Positions 1 to 7,787 of a stretch of 64,000 bases of DNA are shown piece after piece. Made by a program: the position numbers and the translations under genes. The notes below the pieces were generated by a model. It made no database searches and was not told the origin of the DNA. It worked only from the letters and a program-made list of their open reading frames with translations. Within the stretch, counting starts at the first letter, position 1; the number at the start of each line of letters is the position of its first letter. Source of the DNA: Bacteroides timonensis (GTDB taxonomy: Bacteria > Bacteroidota > Bacteroidia > Bacteroidales > Bacteroidaceae); contig NZ_CBVI010000001.1 in assembly GCF_000513195.1 (NCBI RefSeq), forward strand, positions 186,001 through 250,000. The letters are read 5' to 3'.

Positions 1-458
1 GCCGACGAAGCATTGATATACTTCACCACGGCAGCAAAACCACCACTTAGCGGCTTGTTCAATCCACTACCGAACAGTCCGTCGATAACCACATGGTCAA
101 CCGTCAGCACGGGCGGGACGAATTGTGATGTCACTTCATGGAAATCCACATTCTTCACATCCGCCAGTCGTTCCTTGTTCGCCTCGCAATCAGGAGAAAG
201 CTCTCCTTTGGTATTAAACAGATAAACTGATACCTGGTAACCCTTTTCCGCCAGCAATCGGGAGACTGCCAATGCATCTCCACCATTATTGCCCGGTCCG
301 GCAAATACCGTAATCGGTGTTTCAGCCTCCCAGCGTTTCGTAATCGCTTTTGTCAATGCCTGCGAAGCACGCTCCATCAGGTCGATGGAAGCAATCGGTT
401 CATTCTCTATGGTGTAAGCATCCAACTCTTTGATGCTTTGAGTAGGAAATATCTTCAT
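1..458 (-). CDS. nnr: NAD(P)H-hydrate epimerase/dehydratase, N-terminal part
   Basis: The reverse strand from the ATG at 456-458 reads MKIFPTQSIKELDAYTIENE and continues to the window edge, so only the N-terminal YjeF_N epimerase domain is visible. The motif AGPGNNGGD (about residues 53-61) is the nucleotide-hydrate binding signature. In the family this domain epimerises damaged S/R NADHX and NADPHX, and the bifunctional form adds a C-terminal dehydratase, which would lie outside the window. A TATCTTTG -7 box on the reverse strand (571-578) implies a leader of about 105 nt. The gene is truncated by the window, not by mutation. Confidence 0.9.
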   Translation of the reverse strand, partial: MKIFPTQSIKELDAYTIENEPIASIDLMERASQALTKAITKRWEAETPITVFAGPGNNGGDALAVSRLLAEKGYQVSVYLFNTKGELSPDCEANKERLADVKNVDFHEVTSQFVPPVLTVDHVVIDGLFGSGLNKPLSGGFAAVVKYINASS

Positions 459-570
459 ATTTATCTTTCTCTATTATTGTTCAAATTCCAAGCTATAAAT
501 TTCATCAAGAATAAAAATCTACCTCACGTCGGATTGTTTCATCCGCATCAAAGTCATATTTCATTTCTTA

Positions 571-578
571 CAAAGATA
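571..578 (-). promoter_or_regulatory. -7 box for nnr
   Basis: The plus strand CAAAGATA reads TATCTTTG on the reverse strand and matches the Bacteroidetes -7 consensus TAnnTTTG. It sits about 112 bp before the nnr start. No clear -33 element is seen. The rest of 459-1053 holds the 618-680 repeat and the promoter of the next gene; I see no convincing gene there. Confidence 0.5.
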
Positions 579-617
579 AATTGTATTTTATAAAATACAA
601 AACATTATCGCTCAGAA

Positions 618-680
618 ATGAGCTAAATGATAATTTAGAGGAGAATGGGTACGCGGACGACGCGGATCAATTTAGCTCAT
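618..680. repeat. Short MITE-like element (63 bp) with terminal inverted repeats
   Basis: It begins ATGAGCTAAAT and ends ATTTAGCTCAT, which are reverse complements. Its left 43 nt match the reverse complement of the right end of the 280-bp element at 24054-24333, and its right part matches the reverse complement of that element's left end. It is therefore the same element in opposite orientation with the middle removed. No transposase is encoded. Confidence 0.75.
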
Positions 681-1013
681 AACCGTACAAAAACGAATTA
701 ATTCATTGTTTTAACTGTTTATTTGTCCTAATTTATAATCATCGAAAATTGGTTTTGTAAATACTTAATTATCAGGTGTGTTATAATCAGGGTATCATAC
801 TGAGACCCCCTAAGTATGCGACTGCTCTCGCAAATGCTTTGTTTTATAAATATTTATTATTTATATTGAAGGTATTTGTCATATCGGATTATCGTTTTGT
901 TCATAACTCCTACAAGAAGAAACCTGAAAAACAAATAAACCATAAAAGAAAAGCCATACATCTAAATAACCTTTTTTATTTGCTGGAAAACACACATTCT
1001 GTTGCATCTTTTA

Positions 1014-1021
1014 TATTTTTG
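1014..1021 (+). promoter_or_regulatory. -7 box for the Crp-like regulator
   Basis: TATTTTTG matches TAnnTTTG and lies 33 bp before the ATG at 1054. The -33 element is not clear. Confidence 0.45.
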
Positions 1022-1053
1022 CTATCAATAAGACAAAAACTAAATCTACACAC

Positions 1054-1632
1054 ATGAAAGGCTTTAATAACTATACGGAGCGTGAAGAATTCTCCATATT
1101 CAAAAAATTCTTTTTGGATCATGGACGACGCAAGGAAATGAAGAAAAAAGAATATTTTGCGGAACAAGGCATTATCACAACACATGCCGCCTATATCGAG
1201 AAAGGCATGTTCCGCTATGTATGTACGGATGAAAACGGATGTGAACACATTGTAGGCTATGCTTTTGCAGGAGAATATGTCGGTGATTATCCACAATGCA
1301 TAAAGAAGGAGAAAGCAATGGTAAGCATTCAGGCTACAACCGATTCTCTGATATATTGTGCATCTGCCCAAGAAATGATCAACTTCTTTTCTACCGATAA
1401 ATCTACTCAGGAATTAGAAAAAATTTTAGCGGAAGAGCTCTTTGTCCAGACTTATAAGCGCTTGCTGGATATTTACTGCAAAACACCTACTGAACTATAT
1501 GTGGATTTAGTAAGACGCTACCCGGATTTTCTAAATTATATCACACTCAGGGAGATAGCTTCTTTTCTCCGGGTCACCCCTGAAACAATCAGCCATATAC
1601 GAAAGAATATCAAGGGAATAGAGTTTTGTTAA
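1054..1632 (+). CDS. Crp/Fnr-family transcriptional regulator
   Basis: This 192-residue protein has the Crp/Fnr layout: an N-terminal cyclic-nucleotide-binding-like beta roll (about residues 25-115) and a C-terminal winged helix with the HTH segment ITLREIASFLRVTPETISH (about 163-181). It likely senses a small-molecule or redox cue in the cytoplasm and binds DNA. No cysteine cluster of the Fnr type and no complete cAMP-binding signature is visible, so the ligand is unknown. A TATTTTTG box precedes it and a strong terminator follows, so it is probably monocistronic. A reading frame at 776-1057 in its upstream region looks non-coding. Confidence 0.85.
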   Translation: MKGFNNYTEREEFSIFKKFFLDHGRRKEMKKKEYFAEQGIITTHAAYIEKGMFRYVCTDENGCEHIVGYAFAGEYVGDYPQCIKKEKAMVSIQATTDSLIYCASAQEMINFFSTDKSTQELEKILAEELFVQTYKRLLDIYCKTPTELYVDLVRRYPDFLNYITLREIASFLRVTPETISHIRKNIKGIEFC

Positions 1633-1660
1633 AAAATCATAGGATTATCACTTTATTTTG

Positions 1661-1697
1661 AAAGCCTTGAATTCGTTCAAGGCTTTTCTTTTTTTTA
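1661..1697 (+). terminator. Rho-independent terminator after the Crp-like gene
   Basis: Perfect stem AAAGCCTTGAA / TTCAAGGCTTT with a TTCG loop, followed by a T-rich run of about ten bases. Confidence 0.9.
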
Positions 1698-1799
1698 TGC
1701 ACTTAATTTGTAGCGAGTTAAACGTTAAAGACTAACGATACCATACCAAAGTAGAATTAAACGTTCGATAAAGAATAATCACTCTTAAAATACATAATT

Positions 1800-2549
1800 A
1801 TGAAACATGTACATTTTCTCTTTATGGCATTAGTGGCTCTGTCCATTCAAGGCTGCCAAGATGATTTTAATGTTCCGTCCGAACAAGCAAGCAGAAGCTA
1901 TGAGCAGGACGCAGAGGTACTGAACAGGTTTGTCGAGATAAACAAGACGACGCATGAGTATTATATCAATCCCAATAAGCAGACTACCGCTCTGTCTTAT
2001 ATCACCAATGCGGATGCGGAGGAGTTAGCTGTCGTCAATTCATTGAATCTCGATGTATTTCAGCAGAGCATCAACCGCGTAAGCAAACTGTCGGGACAAT
2101 TTGCATCCAATCACGGAGTGGATTATGTGGTGATGATGACCGGCAACGAAATCTATGTGAGCCGTACCAAAAGCGATTCCCCTGTAGTGCTGGAAAGAAT
2201 AAATGAGAATGAAGCCACCCGCAGTTACTATCCCAGAACTGTTTCCTTAAAAGTAACCGATAGCGAAAAGGAATACACCGTTTATAGAAGCGGGGATATT
2301 GAAACATCCATTGAACTCTTTCCACAGGCCTACAAGAATGCAGGTTGGGCATTTCTCGTTTCTTGTGAAATGAAGGAAAACGGCAACAAACAAATGGTGA
2401 GCGTACTCTTCTGCGGTGTAGGTCATAGAATGATGACTCCCCGCTTTGCATGGCACGCAGACCAGCCGGATGCAGAATGGAACTTCGGAGTAGCAAGCAG
2501 TTGTGACAGCAACGCCACCATAGCAAGACTTAATATTTCACATCCATGA
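1800..2549 (+). CDS. Hypothetical lipoprotein (249 aa)
   Basis: The protein starts with a lipoprotein signal: a basic residue, a hydrophobic stretch and the lipobox SIQGC with Cys19. It should therefore be lipidated and exported to the outer or inner membrane. The mature part has no domain I recognise; it contains a segment resembling a small beta-rich fold and ends with several aromatic and Cys residues. It overlaps the next lipoprotein gene by the ATGA at 2546-2549, so the two are translationally coupled and may act together. Function unknown. Confidence 0.75.
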   Translation: MKHVHFLFMALVALSIQGCQDDFNVPSEQASRSYEQDAEVLNRFVEINKTTHEYYINPNKQTTALSYITNADAEELAVVNSLNLDVFQQSINRVSKLSGQFASNHGVDYVVMMTGNEIYVSRTKSDSPVVLERINENEATRSYYPRTVSLKVTDSEKEYTVYRSGDIETSIELFPQAYKNAGWAFLVSCEMKENGNKQMVSVLFCGVGHRMMTPRFAWHADQPDAEWNFGVASSCDSNATIARLNISHP

Positions 2550-3007
2550 TAAAAAACTCATACATCTATTTGCCGCTTATCATTCTCTCCCTACTGACGG
2601 GCTGCGCTGAGAAATCGGGCTACTACGACGACGGGCAACAAGAAATTATCGACAACTTGACCAAAAACAAGGGATGGGAACGCTCCTACCACATGACGTC
2701 ATATGATGGCAGAGAGTGCGATGTATATGAATTGTGGATATTCAAAAGCGATGCCACCGGCTCCCGTAAATTCGTGTGGAGCTATGACGATGGAGAAGTC
2801 TCCGAAAACATGGGTTATTTCCGCTGGTCGTTTACGATACCTAATTTTAAGATTATCTATATGGATAGCGGGTTATATTGGGAAATAAAACAGCTGACCA
2901 CCGACAAATTGCACATATACGAAACTTATGACGATCCGATAACTGTTCCCGGACAAGATTACAGAGAATACAGGGAGTATGAATCACTACCGCTCTCTAC
3001 AAAATAA
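2546..3007 (+). CDS. Hypothetical lipoprotein (153 aa)
   Basis: The N-terminus has a hydrophobic signal ending in the lipobox LLTGC (Cys20). The mature protein is about 130 residues, rich in Tyr, Trp and Asp, which suggests a small lipocalin-like or beta-sandwich fold, but no family is recognised. It is the second gene of a coupled pair with 1800-2549. Its 3' end overlaps the convergent AraC gene by 11 bp, so the two transcripts have complementary 3' ends. Confidence 0.75.
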   Translation: MIKNSYIYLPLIILSLLTGCAEKSGYYDDGQQEIIDNLTKNKGWERSYHMTSYDGRECDVYELWIFKSDATGSRKFVWSYDDGEVSENMGYFRWSFTIPNFKIIYMDSGLYWEIKQLTTDKLHIYETYDDPITVPGQDYREYREYESLPLSTK

Positions 3008-3899
3008 CGGAACAATCTAAACTAGACTTTTCAAGAGAAATCCTGCTTCGCGATTCTGTGAGGCAGGATTTCATATTGCATGCACGCAAATATTGCATGG
3101 GAGTTTGTCCGGTATACTTCTTAAAGTCCTTAATGAAATGATTCGTGTCGCTATAACCACTATCCGCAGTAACGCGAACCAAATCTTTCTGTACCCGAAA
3201 AGCAGTATAAGCATGGATGAACCGCTGCAAAGAAGAGTAACACTTAGGCGTCATGCCGACTGCTTCGGAAAAATTTCGTTCCAGCCATTTATAGTTAACG
3301 CCTAAATGAGACTTTAATTCATCGATGGATAATGTTCCTTTATGCAACCTGATATAGCGAATGGCCTCATCCAGCAGTTTATTAGATTTTTCATTTACGG
3401 ATAGGACATCGCGGATACAAGTTTCTAAAAGTTCTATCTTCTCTCCTACTTCCCCACATTGCTGCATTTCTTCAAGTAAAGCATCCGAATTATGAAATAC
3501 GGATTGCAGATTCCAGAAAGGACGGATATTGAGTTTTTTGGCATCCAACCCAAACAAGCGATAAAAAGATGCAGGTTTAAACCGTACTATCAGCAGATAA
3601 GTGCCCTTTCCGGAGAAACGGACAACCATCTTTTCAAAAGACCTTGTACTGAACCAACCGGATTTGAATCTGGAAGTTGCCTCATTATACTCCAACTCTA
3701 CTTCATCTTCCGCCTCGGACAGGAATGCTAACATAGGTGTTCCATCGTTATACGCCAGGCTATCGGATAAATCGCAGCAAGGGAAGATAAAGAAACTATC
3801 GACATACTCTTGCAGATCTTTTGCAGGAGTCATTGTCCTTATCCCCTCAAGAGAAGCGAAAGGATGTGATATGATATGTTCTAATAGGCTTACCGGCAT
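2997..3899 (-). CDS. AraC-family transcriptional regulator (300 aa)
   Basis: The C-terminal third carries the two-helix-turn-helix AraC DNA-binding domain, including LSIDELKSHLGVNYKWLERNF and the family tail DTNHFIKDFKKYTGQTPMQY. The N-terminal part begins PFASLEGIRTMTPAKDLQEY and resembles DUF6597-type sensor domains seen in many Bacteroidetes AraC proteins; this link is inferred from layout. It lies divergently from def, with about 100 bp between the starts, and converges on the lipoprotein pair. Confidence 0.88.
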   Translation of the reverse strand: MPVSLLEHIISHPFASLEGIRTMTPAKDLQEYVDSFFIFPCCDLSDSLAYNDGTPMLAFLSEAEDEVELEYNEATSRFKSGWFSTRSFEKMVVRFSGKGTYLLIVRFKPASFYRLFGLDAKKLNIRPFWNLQSVFHNSDALLEEMQQCGEVGEKIELLETCIRDVLSVNEKSNKLLDEAIRYIRLHKGTLSIDELKSHLGVNYKWLERNFSEAVGMTPKCYSSLQRFIHAYTAFRVQKDLVRVTADSGYSDTNHFIKDFKKYTGQTPMQYLRACNMKSCLTESRSRISLEKSSLDCSVIL

Positions 3900-3977
3900 G
3901 TGTGCAAAAGTACATAAATATAGGATAGTACAGAACGATATGTCTAAAATTTACCATAAGGGTTGATGTCTATGGGT

Positions 3978-3985
3978 TACTTTTG
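3978..3985 (+). promoter_or_regulatory. -7 box that decides the def start
   Basis: TACTTTTG matches TAnnTTTG. It covers the upstream TTG at 3983, so that codon cannot be the real start of peptide deformylase; transcription should begin a few bases before the ATG at 4001. Confidence 0.6.
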
Positions 3986-4000
3986 CCTAAAAAAAGTAAT

Positions 4001-4585
4001 ATGATTAAGCCGATAACAATTTACGGGAATCCCGTACTGAGAAAAGAATGTGAAGATATAGAACAGGATTATCCCAACATTCGGGAGATTATAGAAACCA
4101 TGTGGCAAACACTGCAACATGCAGATGGATGCGGTCTGGCTGCGCCACAAATAAATCTCCCTATCAAACTATTTATAGTGAATAGCCGGGACACTTATGC
4201 ATACATGTCAGCCAAAGAAAGGGAACATTTCTTTGCAAAAGATGATTGCGGGATAGAAGAAACATTCATAAATGCGGAAATAACGGCATACAGTGACGAG
4301 GTATGGACTACGGGAGAAGGCTGTCTGAGTATTCCCGATCTGTATGAGGAAGTGACACGACCCTGGTCCATAACAATAAAGTATCAGGATAAGGAATTTA
4401 ATGAGCAAGTCAAGGTTTACCACGGATATACGGCACGAATCATTCAACATGAGTTTGAGCATACGGAAGGGAAACTGTATATAGATCATTTGTCGCCTTT
4501 CAGGAAACAATTATTGCGGAACAAACTGGCACGCATCCTGAAAAGAAAGATAAATGCGTCATATCCAACACAAAAGTCATATTAA
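4001..4585 (+). CDS. def: Peptide deformylase
   Basis: This cytoplasmic metalloenzyme removes the formyl group from the initiator Met of new proteins. All three family motifs are present: GCGLAAPQ (residues 43-50), EGCLSIP (106-112) with the metal-ligand Cys, and QHEFEH (149-154) with the two His ligands and catalytic Glu. I start it at ATG 4001 (194 aa) because the in-frame TTG upstream lies in the promoter. The usual third motif is QHExDHLxG; here the residue before the second His is Glu not Asp and the tail reads TEG, a mild variant. It may be a secondary deformylase. Confidence 0.93.
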   Translation: MIKPITIYGNPVLRKECEDIEQDYPNIREIIETMWQTLQHADGCGLAAPQINLPIKLFIVNSRDTYAYMSAKEREHFFAKDDCGIEETFINAEITAYSDEVWTTGEGCLSIPDLYEEVTRPWSITIKYQDKEFNEQVKVYHGYTARIIQHEFEHTEGKLYIDHLSPFRKQLLRNKLARILKRKINASYPTQKSY

Positions 4586-4609
4586 ACCGAAGATTATGCC
4601 TGACTTTTC

Positions 4610-4617
4610 GTATTTTT
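4610..4617 (+). promoter_or_regulatory. -7 box for the MBL-fold gene
   Basis: TATTTTTG, a match to TAnnTTTG, lies about 58 bp before the ATG at 4675. No clear -33 element. Confidence 0.45.
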
Positions 4618-4674
4618 GTTGCAAGTATCATTCCTTAAAGAGTATCCATTTCCGAATAATGCATCAAAAAGAAT

Positions 4675-5481
4675 ATGAAGCTAACCGTATTAATAGATAA
4701 CAACACCTACATCGATGAATATTATATAGGTGAACCTGCATTGAGCTATTACATAGAAGATGACAATGAACGCCTTCTGTTTGATACCGGATATTCTGAC
4801 GCATTCATCAGGAATGCACAGGCGATGAATATAGATTTATCTGCAATATCCACCCTTATACTTTCGCACGGTCATAATGACCATACAGGCGGGATAAAAT
4901 ATCTGATGAACCAATATCCAGATTGCAATTGCAAGATTGTGGCTCATCCGGACGTATTTAAAAAGAGAATCTACAATGAACTTCACATTGGTTCTCCACT
5001 GATAGAAAAAGATGTAAAAAAGGTGATGAACTTACATTTGACCAAGCAGCCCGTCAAAGTAAGTAAGAACATAACTTTTCTTGGAGAAATACCGATGATG
5101 AATGACTTTGAGCGCCGGCATGCCATAGGAGTCATCGAAGAAAGTGAACGGTATGACGATTATGTAATGGATGATTCCGCCATTGTTCACCAGGGAAAAG
5201 ACGGTTTATTCATTATCACAGGCTGTTCCCATAGCGGAATATGCAATATCATTGAATATGCCAAAGAGGTATGCAATGAACGGAAGATTGTCGGAGTTAT
5301 AGGTGGTTTTCATCTGTTCAAGTTGTCGGAAAGGCTTACGAGAACGATAGATTATTTTCAAAAAAATGGTATCGAAGAACTGTATCCATGCCATTGCGTC
5401 TCTTTCAAAGCGAAAGCGGAAATACATAAGTCAATACCCGTACACGAAGTGGGTGTCGGACTAAAAATAGAGATCGAATAG
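4675..5481 (+). CDS. MBL-fold metallohydrolase (RFA-P synthase-like)
   Basis: The metallo-beta-lactamase fold is shown by SHGHNDHTGG (His65, His67, Asp69, His70), the later GCSHSG and the IGGFHL segment. This pattern, with GCSHSGI and a terminal HC pair, is typical of the subgroup named after 7,8-dihydropterin-6-methyl-4-(ribofuranosyl)aminobenzene-phosphate synthase. In Bacteroidetes the true substrate is unknown, so I would not assign the methanopterin reaction. It has no signal peptide and is likely cytoplasmic. The next gene starts 19 bp downstream, so they may be cotranscribed. Confidence 0.85.
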   Translation: MKLTVLIDNNTYIDEYYIGEPALSYYIEDDNERLLFDTGYSDAFIRNAQAMNIDLSAISTLILSHGHNDHTGGIKYLMNQYPDCNCKIVAHPDVFKKRIYNELHIGSPLIEKDVKKVMNLHLTKQPVKVSKNITFLGEIPMMNDFERRHAIGVIEESERYDDYVMDDSAIVHQGKDGLFIITGCSHSGICNIIEYAKEVCNERKIVGVIGGFHLFKLSERLTRTIDYFQKNGIEELYPCHCVSFKAKAEIHKSIPVHEVGVGLKIEIE

Positions 5482-5500
5482 TAACCTAAATAATAAAGTT

Positions 5501-6352
5501 ATGAAAGTATTCAGTTTATTAGTAGCACTTATGGCTTTAAGCTCATTGGGAGGAAACGGCAACGGTTCTATGAACCTTCGTGAAAAAGCCATTGATACGA
5601 ATCGCCCCAATGGATGGTATTATATCACGAGTGGTAAACAAGACAGCCTTTCGACAGAGCCAATCGTAACGACCAAAGATTTTGCCTCCATAAGCCTTGA
5701 CTCTTCCTTAAATGAACGGACAGGCGAAATGATATACCAAATTGTAGGAAGAGTAAACGAACAGTCGATTGAAGTATGGGCAGATGCAACCGAACGGTCT
5801 ATAGGTAAACATATCGGCTTTGTATGTAACAATAAGGTAGTATGCAATCCTCGGGTTAATGCTCGGATTCCAAATGGCTATTTTGCTATTTCAGGCAAAG
5901 AAGTTGAGTTTAAAACACTGTACAGACAAGTTCAAGAGGACATTAGAAACGAAGAGATTTCTTCAGAACATAAGAAAGCATGGGAAGAAGCCCGCAAGGT
6001 ACGCGAATCCATTACCGACTCTACTTTCCTTAAGACTAAACGTCCGATGTCCGATGATGCAATCGGTCCTTACAATTACCATACAGGATTGATGGAAGAC
6101 CGGGCATACAATCAAACGGTTTATGTGATAGCAATAGATAGAGCTAAAAAATTCCTTTCAGTCGAGAATAACCAATTAGTTTTGAATCTGAAATCGGGTG
6201 AGGAAATCAATATAGCGGAAGATTTGTTCCAATATATCATCGGACTATTCAACGATTGGAACAAATGGGTAAAAGAAGGACGATGCAAGATCGTAAAGAA
6301 TGAGGAAGGATATTACGACATTGAACCTACTCCTCAGAAGAAGAAAAATTAA
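5501..6352 (+). CDS. Secreted protein with a SecD P1-head-like domain
   Basis: The first 20 residues look like a signal sequence (MKVFSLLVALMALSSLGG). Residues about 39-125 resemble the first periplasmic domain of SecD: a GWYYI start, FASISLDS, then T-ERSIGKHIGFVCNNKV and NPRVNARIPNGYFAISG, matching the SecD pattern of Thr...G..lai.ld..v...P.v...I..G...I.G. No SecD membrane segments follow; the rest is a charged region of about 150 residues. The role is unknown. It follows the MBL-fold gene by 19 bp and its 3' end overlaps the convergent retron reverse transcriptase by 4 bp. Confidence 0.7.
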   Translation: MKVFSLLVALMALSSLGGNGNGSMNLREKAIDTNRPNGWYYITSGKQDSLSTEPIVTTKDFASISLDSSLNERTGEMIYQIVGRVNEQSIEVWADATERSIGKHIGFVCNNKVVCNPRVNARIPNGYFAISGKEVEFKTLYRQVQEDIRNEEISSEHKKAWEEARKVRESITDSTFLKTKRPMSDDAIGPYNYHTGLMEDRAYNQTVYVIAIDRAKKFLSVENNQLVLNLKSGEEINIAEDLFQYIIGLFNDWNKWVKEGRCKIVKNEEGYYDIEPTPQKKKN

Positions 6353-7470
6353 GATCCTTTCTCCAAACCTTTCAAAGCAGCAATAGAATCGGAAACATAA
6401 GCATTATCCGGTTCTATGGATCGCCAATAACAAAGAGTTCCGATCAGACGTTTCAGGTAAGCAGGATCATGAGAGCCTATCCGGCGTTGATGCTCCGCAA
6501 GCCCTTTCGTCAGAATGAAATGGACATTCTTGCGTATCTCCCTTTTCTTTGCTTTGGGAATGGTCAGCTTCACACCGGAGCTGATGGAAACGCCTGTGAT
6601 AATCTTTCTCTTATGCTCACTCAGGAAACGGGTCTTCTTATGATTGATTTCAAACTTTTCCTCCCGAATGATCTGTTTAATCAGAGGCAATATCTGTTGC
6701 GCTAAAAGGACATCTCCTGAAAAAGTAAGATCGTCTGCGTAGCGGGTATAAACCAGATTGTATTCAGTAGCCAGTGCCGCCAGTTTTTTATCCATCTCAT
6801 AAGAAATGATATTACTCAGTGCCGGACTGGTAGATGCCCCTTGCGGCAGGCATCTGTGCACACAGCATAAAGCAGCAAGCACTCTTGCAATCTTCGGCGG
6901 ATATCCCATGCCCTCGAACATTTTCCGTACCCGCGGGCTGCGTATAGAACCAAAGAAATCATGAATGTCAGTTTTCAGCACATAAGGCTTGCCCAAGTGC
7001 GGCCGGACATTATCGGAGATGGACATCTTGCACCGGAAACCAGTAGCTGCGGGATGAATATTCACAAATGACAGTACGCGATGATTTATAGTGTCCTGAA
7101 TGGATTTCAACTCTTTATCCGGAGCTGAAATCATACGGTAGCCTCCTTTTCTTTTACCAATCCAGAATTCCCGATAATGCCCGGGAATATCTTTCAGTAT
7201 CTCCTTCAGAGTAGCTTCTTCTACTCCTAACAGATTGGCACACTTTGCCACCGCCTCCTCGTCGAACCACGGAATGGTTATCGAAGCAGAAGTACCAAAG
7301 TACTGGCTGAACCATCCTTTACGGGTAGTTTCAGTATCGGTAACATCTTCCGTATTGCTGCGGTTACCGGCTTTCCACCTTTTGTAACCTTCCTGTTTCT
7401 TGCTTGAAGAAATAATTCTATAGACCAACAGGCAGGTAATAATAAGTACCGTTATTAGAATTCCATTCAT
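6349..7470 (-). CDS. Retron reverse transcriptase with N-terminal membrane helix
   Basis: This 373-residue protein is a bacterial retron-type reverse transcriptase. Visible motifs are NVRPH (154-158), a variant of the retron NAxxH motif; TDIHDFFGSI (167-176) with the first catalytic Asp; LPQGASTSPALSN (208-220); YTRYADDLTFSG (241-252) with the catalytic YADD; and ITG (291-293), matching the VTG motif used to recognise the msr RNA. Residues 3-20 form one hydrophobic helix followed by a basic stretch, so the enzyme is probably anchored in the inner membrane with the catalytic part in the cytoplasm. It should copy the adjacent msd RNA into msDNA. Retrons studied so far act in anti-phage defence. 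No effector gene is adjacent. Confidence 0.93.
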   Translation of the reverse strand: MNGILITVLIITCLLVYRIISSSKKQEGYKRWKAGNRSNTEDVTDTETTRKGWFSQYFGTSASITIPWFDEEAVAKCANLLGVEEATLKEILKDIPGHYREFWIGKRKGGYRMISAPDKELKSIQDTINHRVLSFVNIHPAATGFRCKMSISDNVRPHLGKPYVLKTDIHDFFGSIRSPRVRKMFEGMGYPPKIARVLAALCCVHRCLPQGASTSPALSNIISYEMDKKLAALATEYNLVYTRYADDLTFSGDVLLAQQILPLIKQIIREEKFEINHKKTRFLSEHKRKIITGVSISSGVKLTIPKAKKREIRKNVHFILTKGLAEHQRRIGSHDPAYLKRLIGTLCYWRSIEPDNAYVSDSIAALKGLEKGS

Positions 7471-7484
7471 CTCACATGTATATA

Positions 7485-7621
7485 TAAAAAAGAAGAGGAT
7501 GAGTATTTACTAATGTAAATCGTGGTATTTATACCAGAGTATTTACATTCTAAGAAAGCTCCTGAGCTTACGAGGCGACTACACCTCTTTCCTGCTAAAT
7601 ATTTTCCTCATCCTCTTCGGA
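7485..7621 (-). ncRNA. Retron msr-msd RNA
   Basis: Read on the reverse strand the RNA has: a1 GAAGAGGATGAG (7618-7607); a TTTAGC segment with the candidate branching G at 7595; msr hairpin GAGG/CCTC (about 7586-7571); msr hairpin AAGCT-CAGG-AGCTT (7569-7556); an msd hairpin with a 9-bp perfect outer stem AATGTAAAT/ATTTACATT (7549-7541 with 7520-7512) and inner TGGTAT/ATACCA; and a2 CTCATCCTCTTC (7503-7492), a perfect 12-nt complement of a1. It ends 22 bp before the reverse transcriptase ATG, the usual retron order. Exact ends of msr and msd are inferred. Confidence 0.9.
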
Positions 7622-7623
7622 TG

Positions 7624-7657
7624 CAAAAATAGACTTTTTCAGTTGACCGAACAACAG
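7624..7657 (-). promoter_or_regulatory. Retron promoter
   Basis: On the reverse strand a TTG is followed after 20 nt by TATTTTTG (7631-7624), a good Bacteroidetes promoter. The predicted start falls a few bases downstream, at the first bases of a1, so the mature RNA would begin exactly with the a1 repeat. Confidence 0.75.
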
Positions 7658-7787
7658 ACGTGCAAATTATTTACGCACATATATACAACAAAACAAGTTT
7701 TTTCATAGCAAATTCACAATCAAAAAACAAAATACAGAATTAATCTCTAACTTTGCATTCTATAAAGAAAAACATAACATATAATCA

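Noticed and set aside
776..1057. 93-codon plus-strand reading frame before the Crp-like gene
   Set aside because: It covers the promoter of the next gene, is Lys/Tyr-rich without family resemblance and ends inside that gene's start.
3983..4000. TTG start six codons upstream of peptide deformylase
   Set aside because: The TTG lies in a TACTTTTG promoter box, so it would not be in the transcript.
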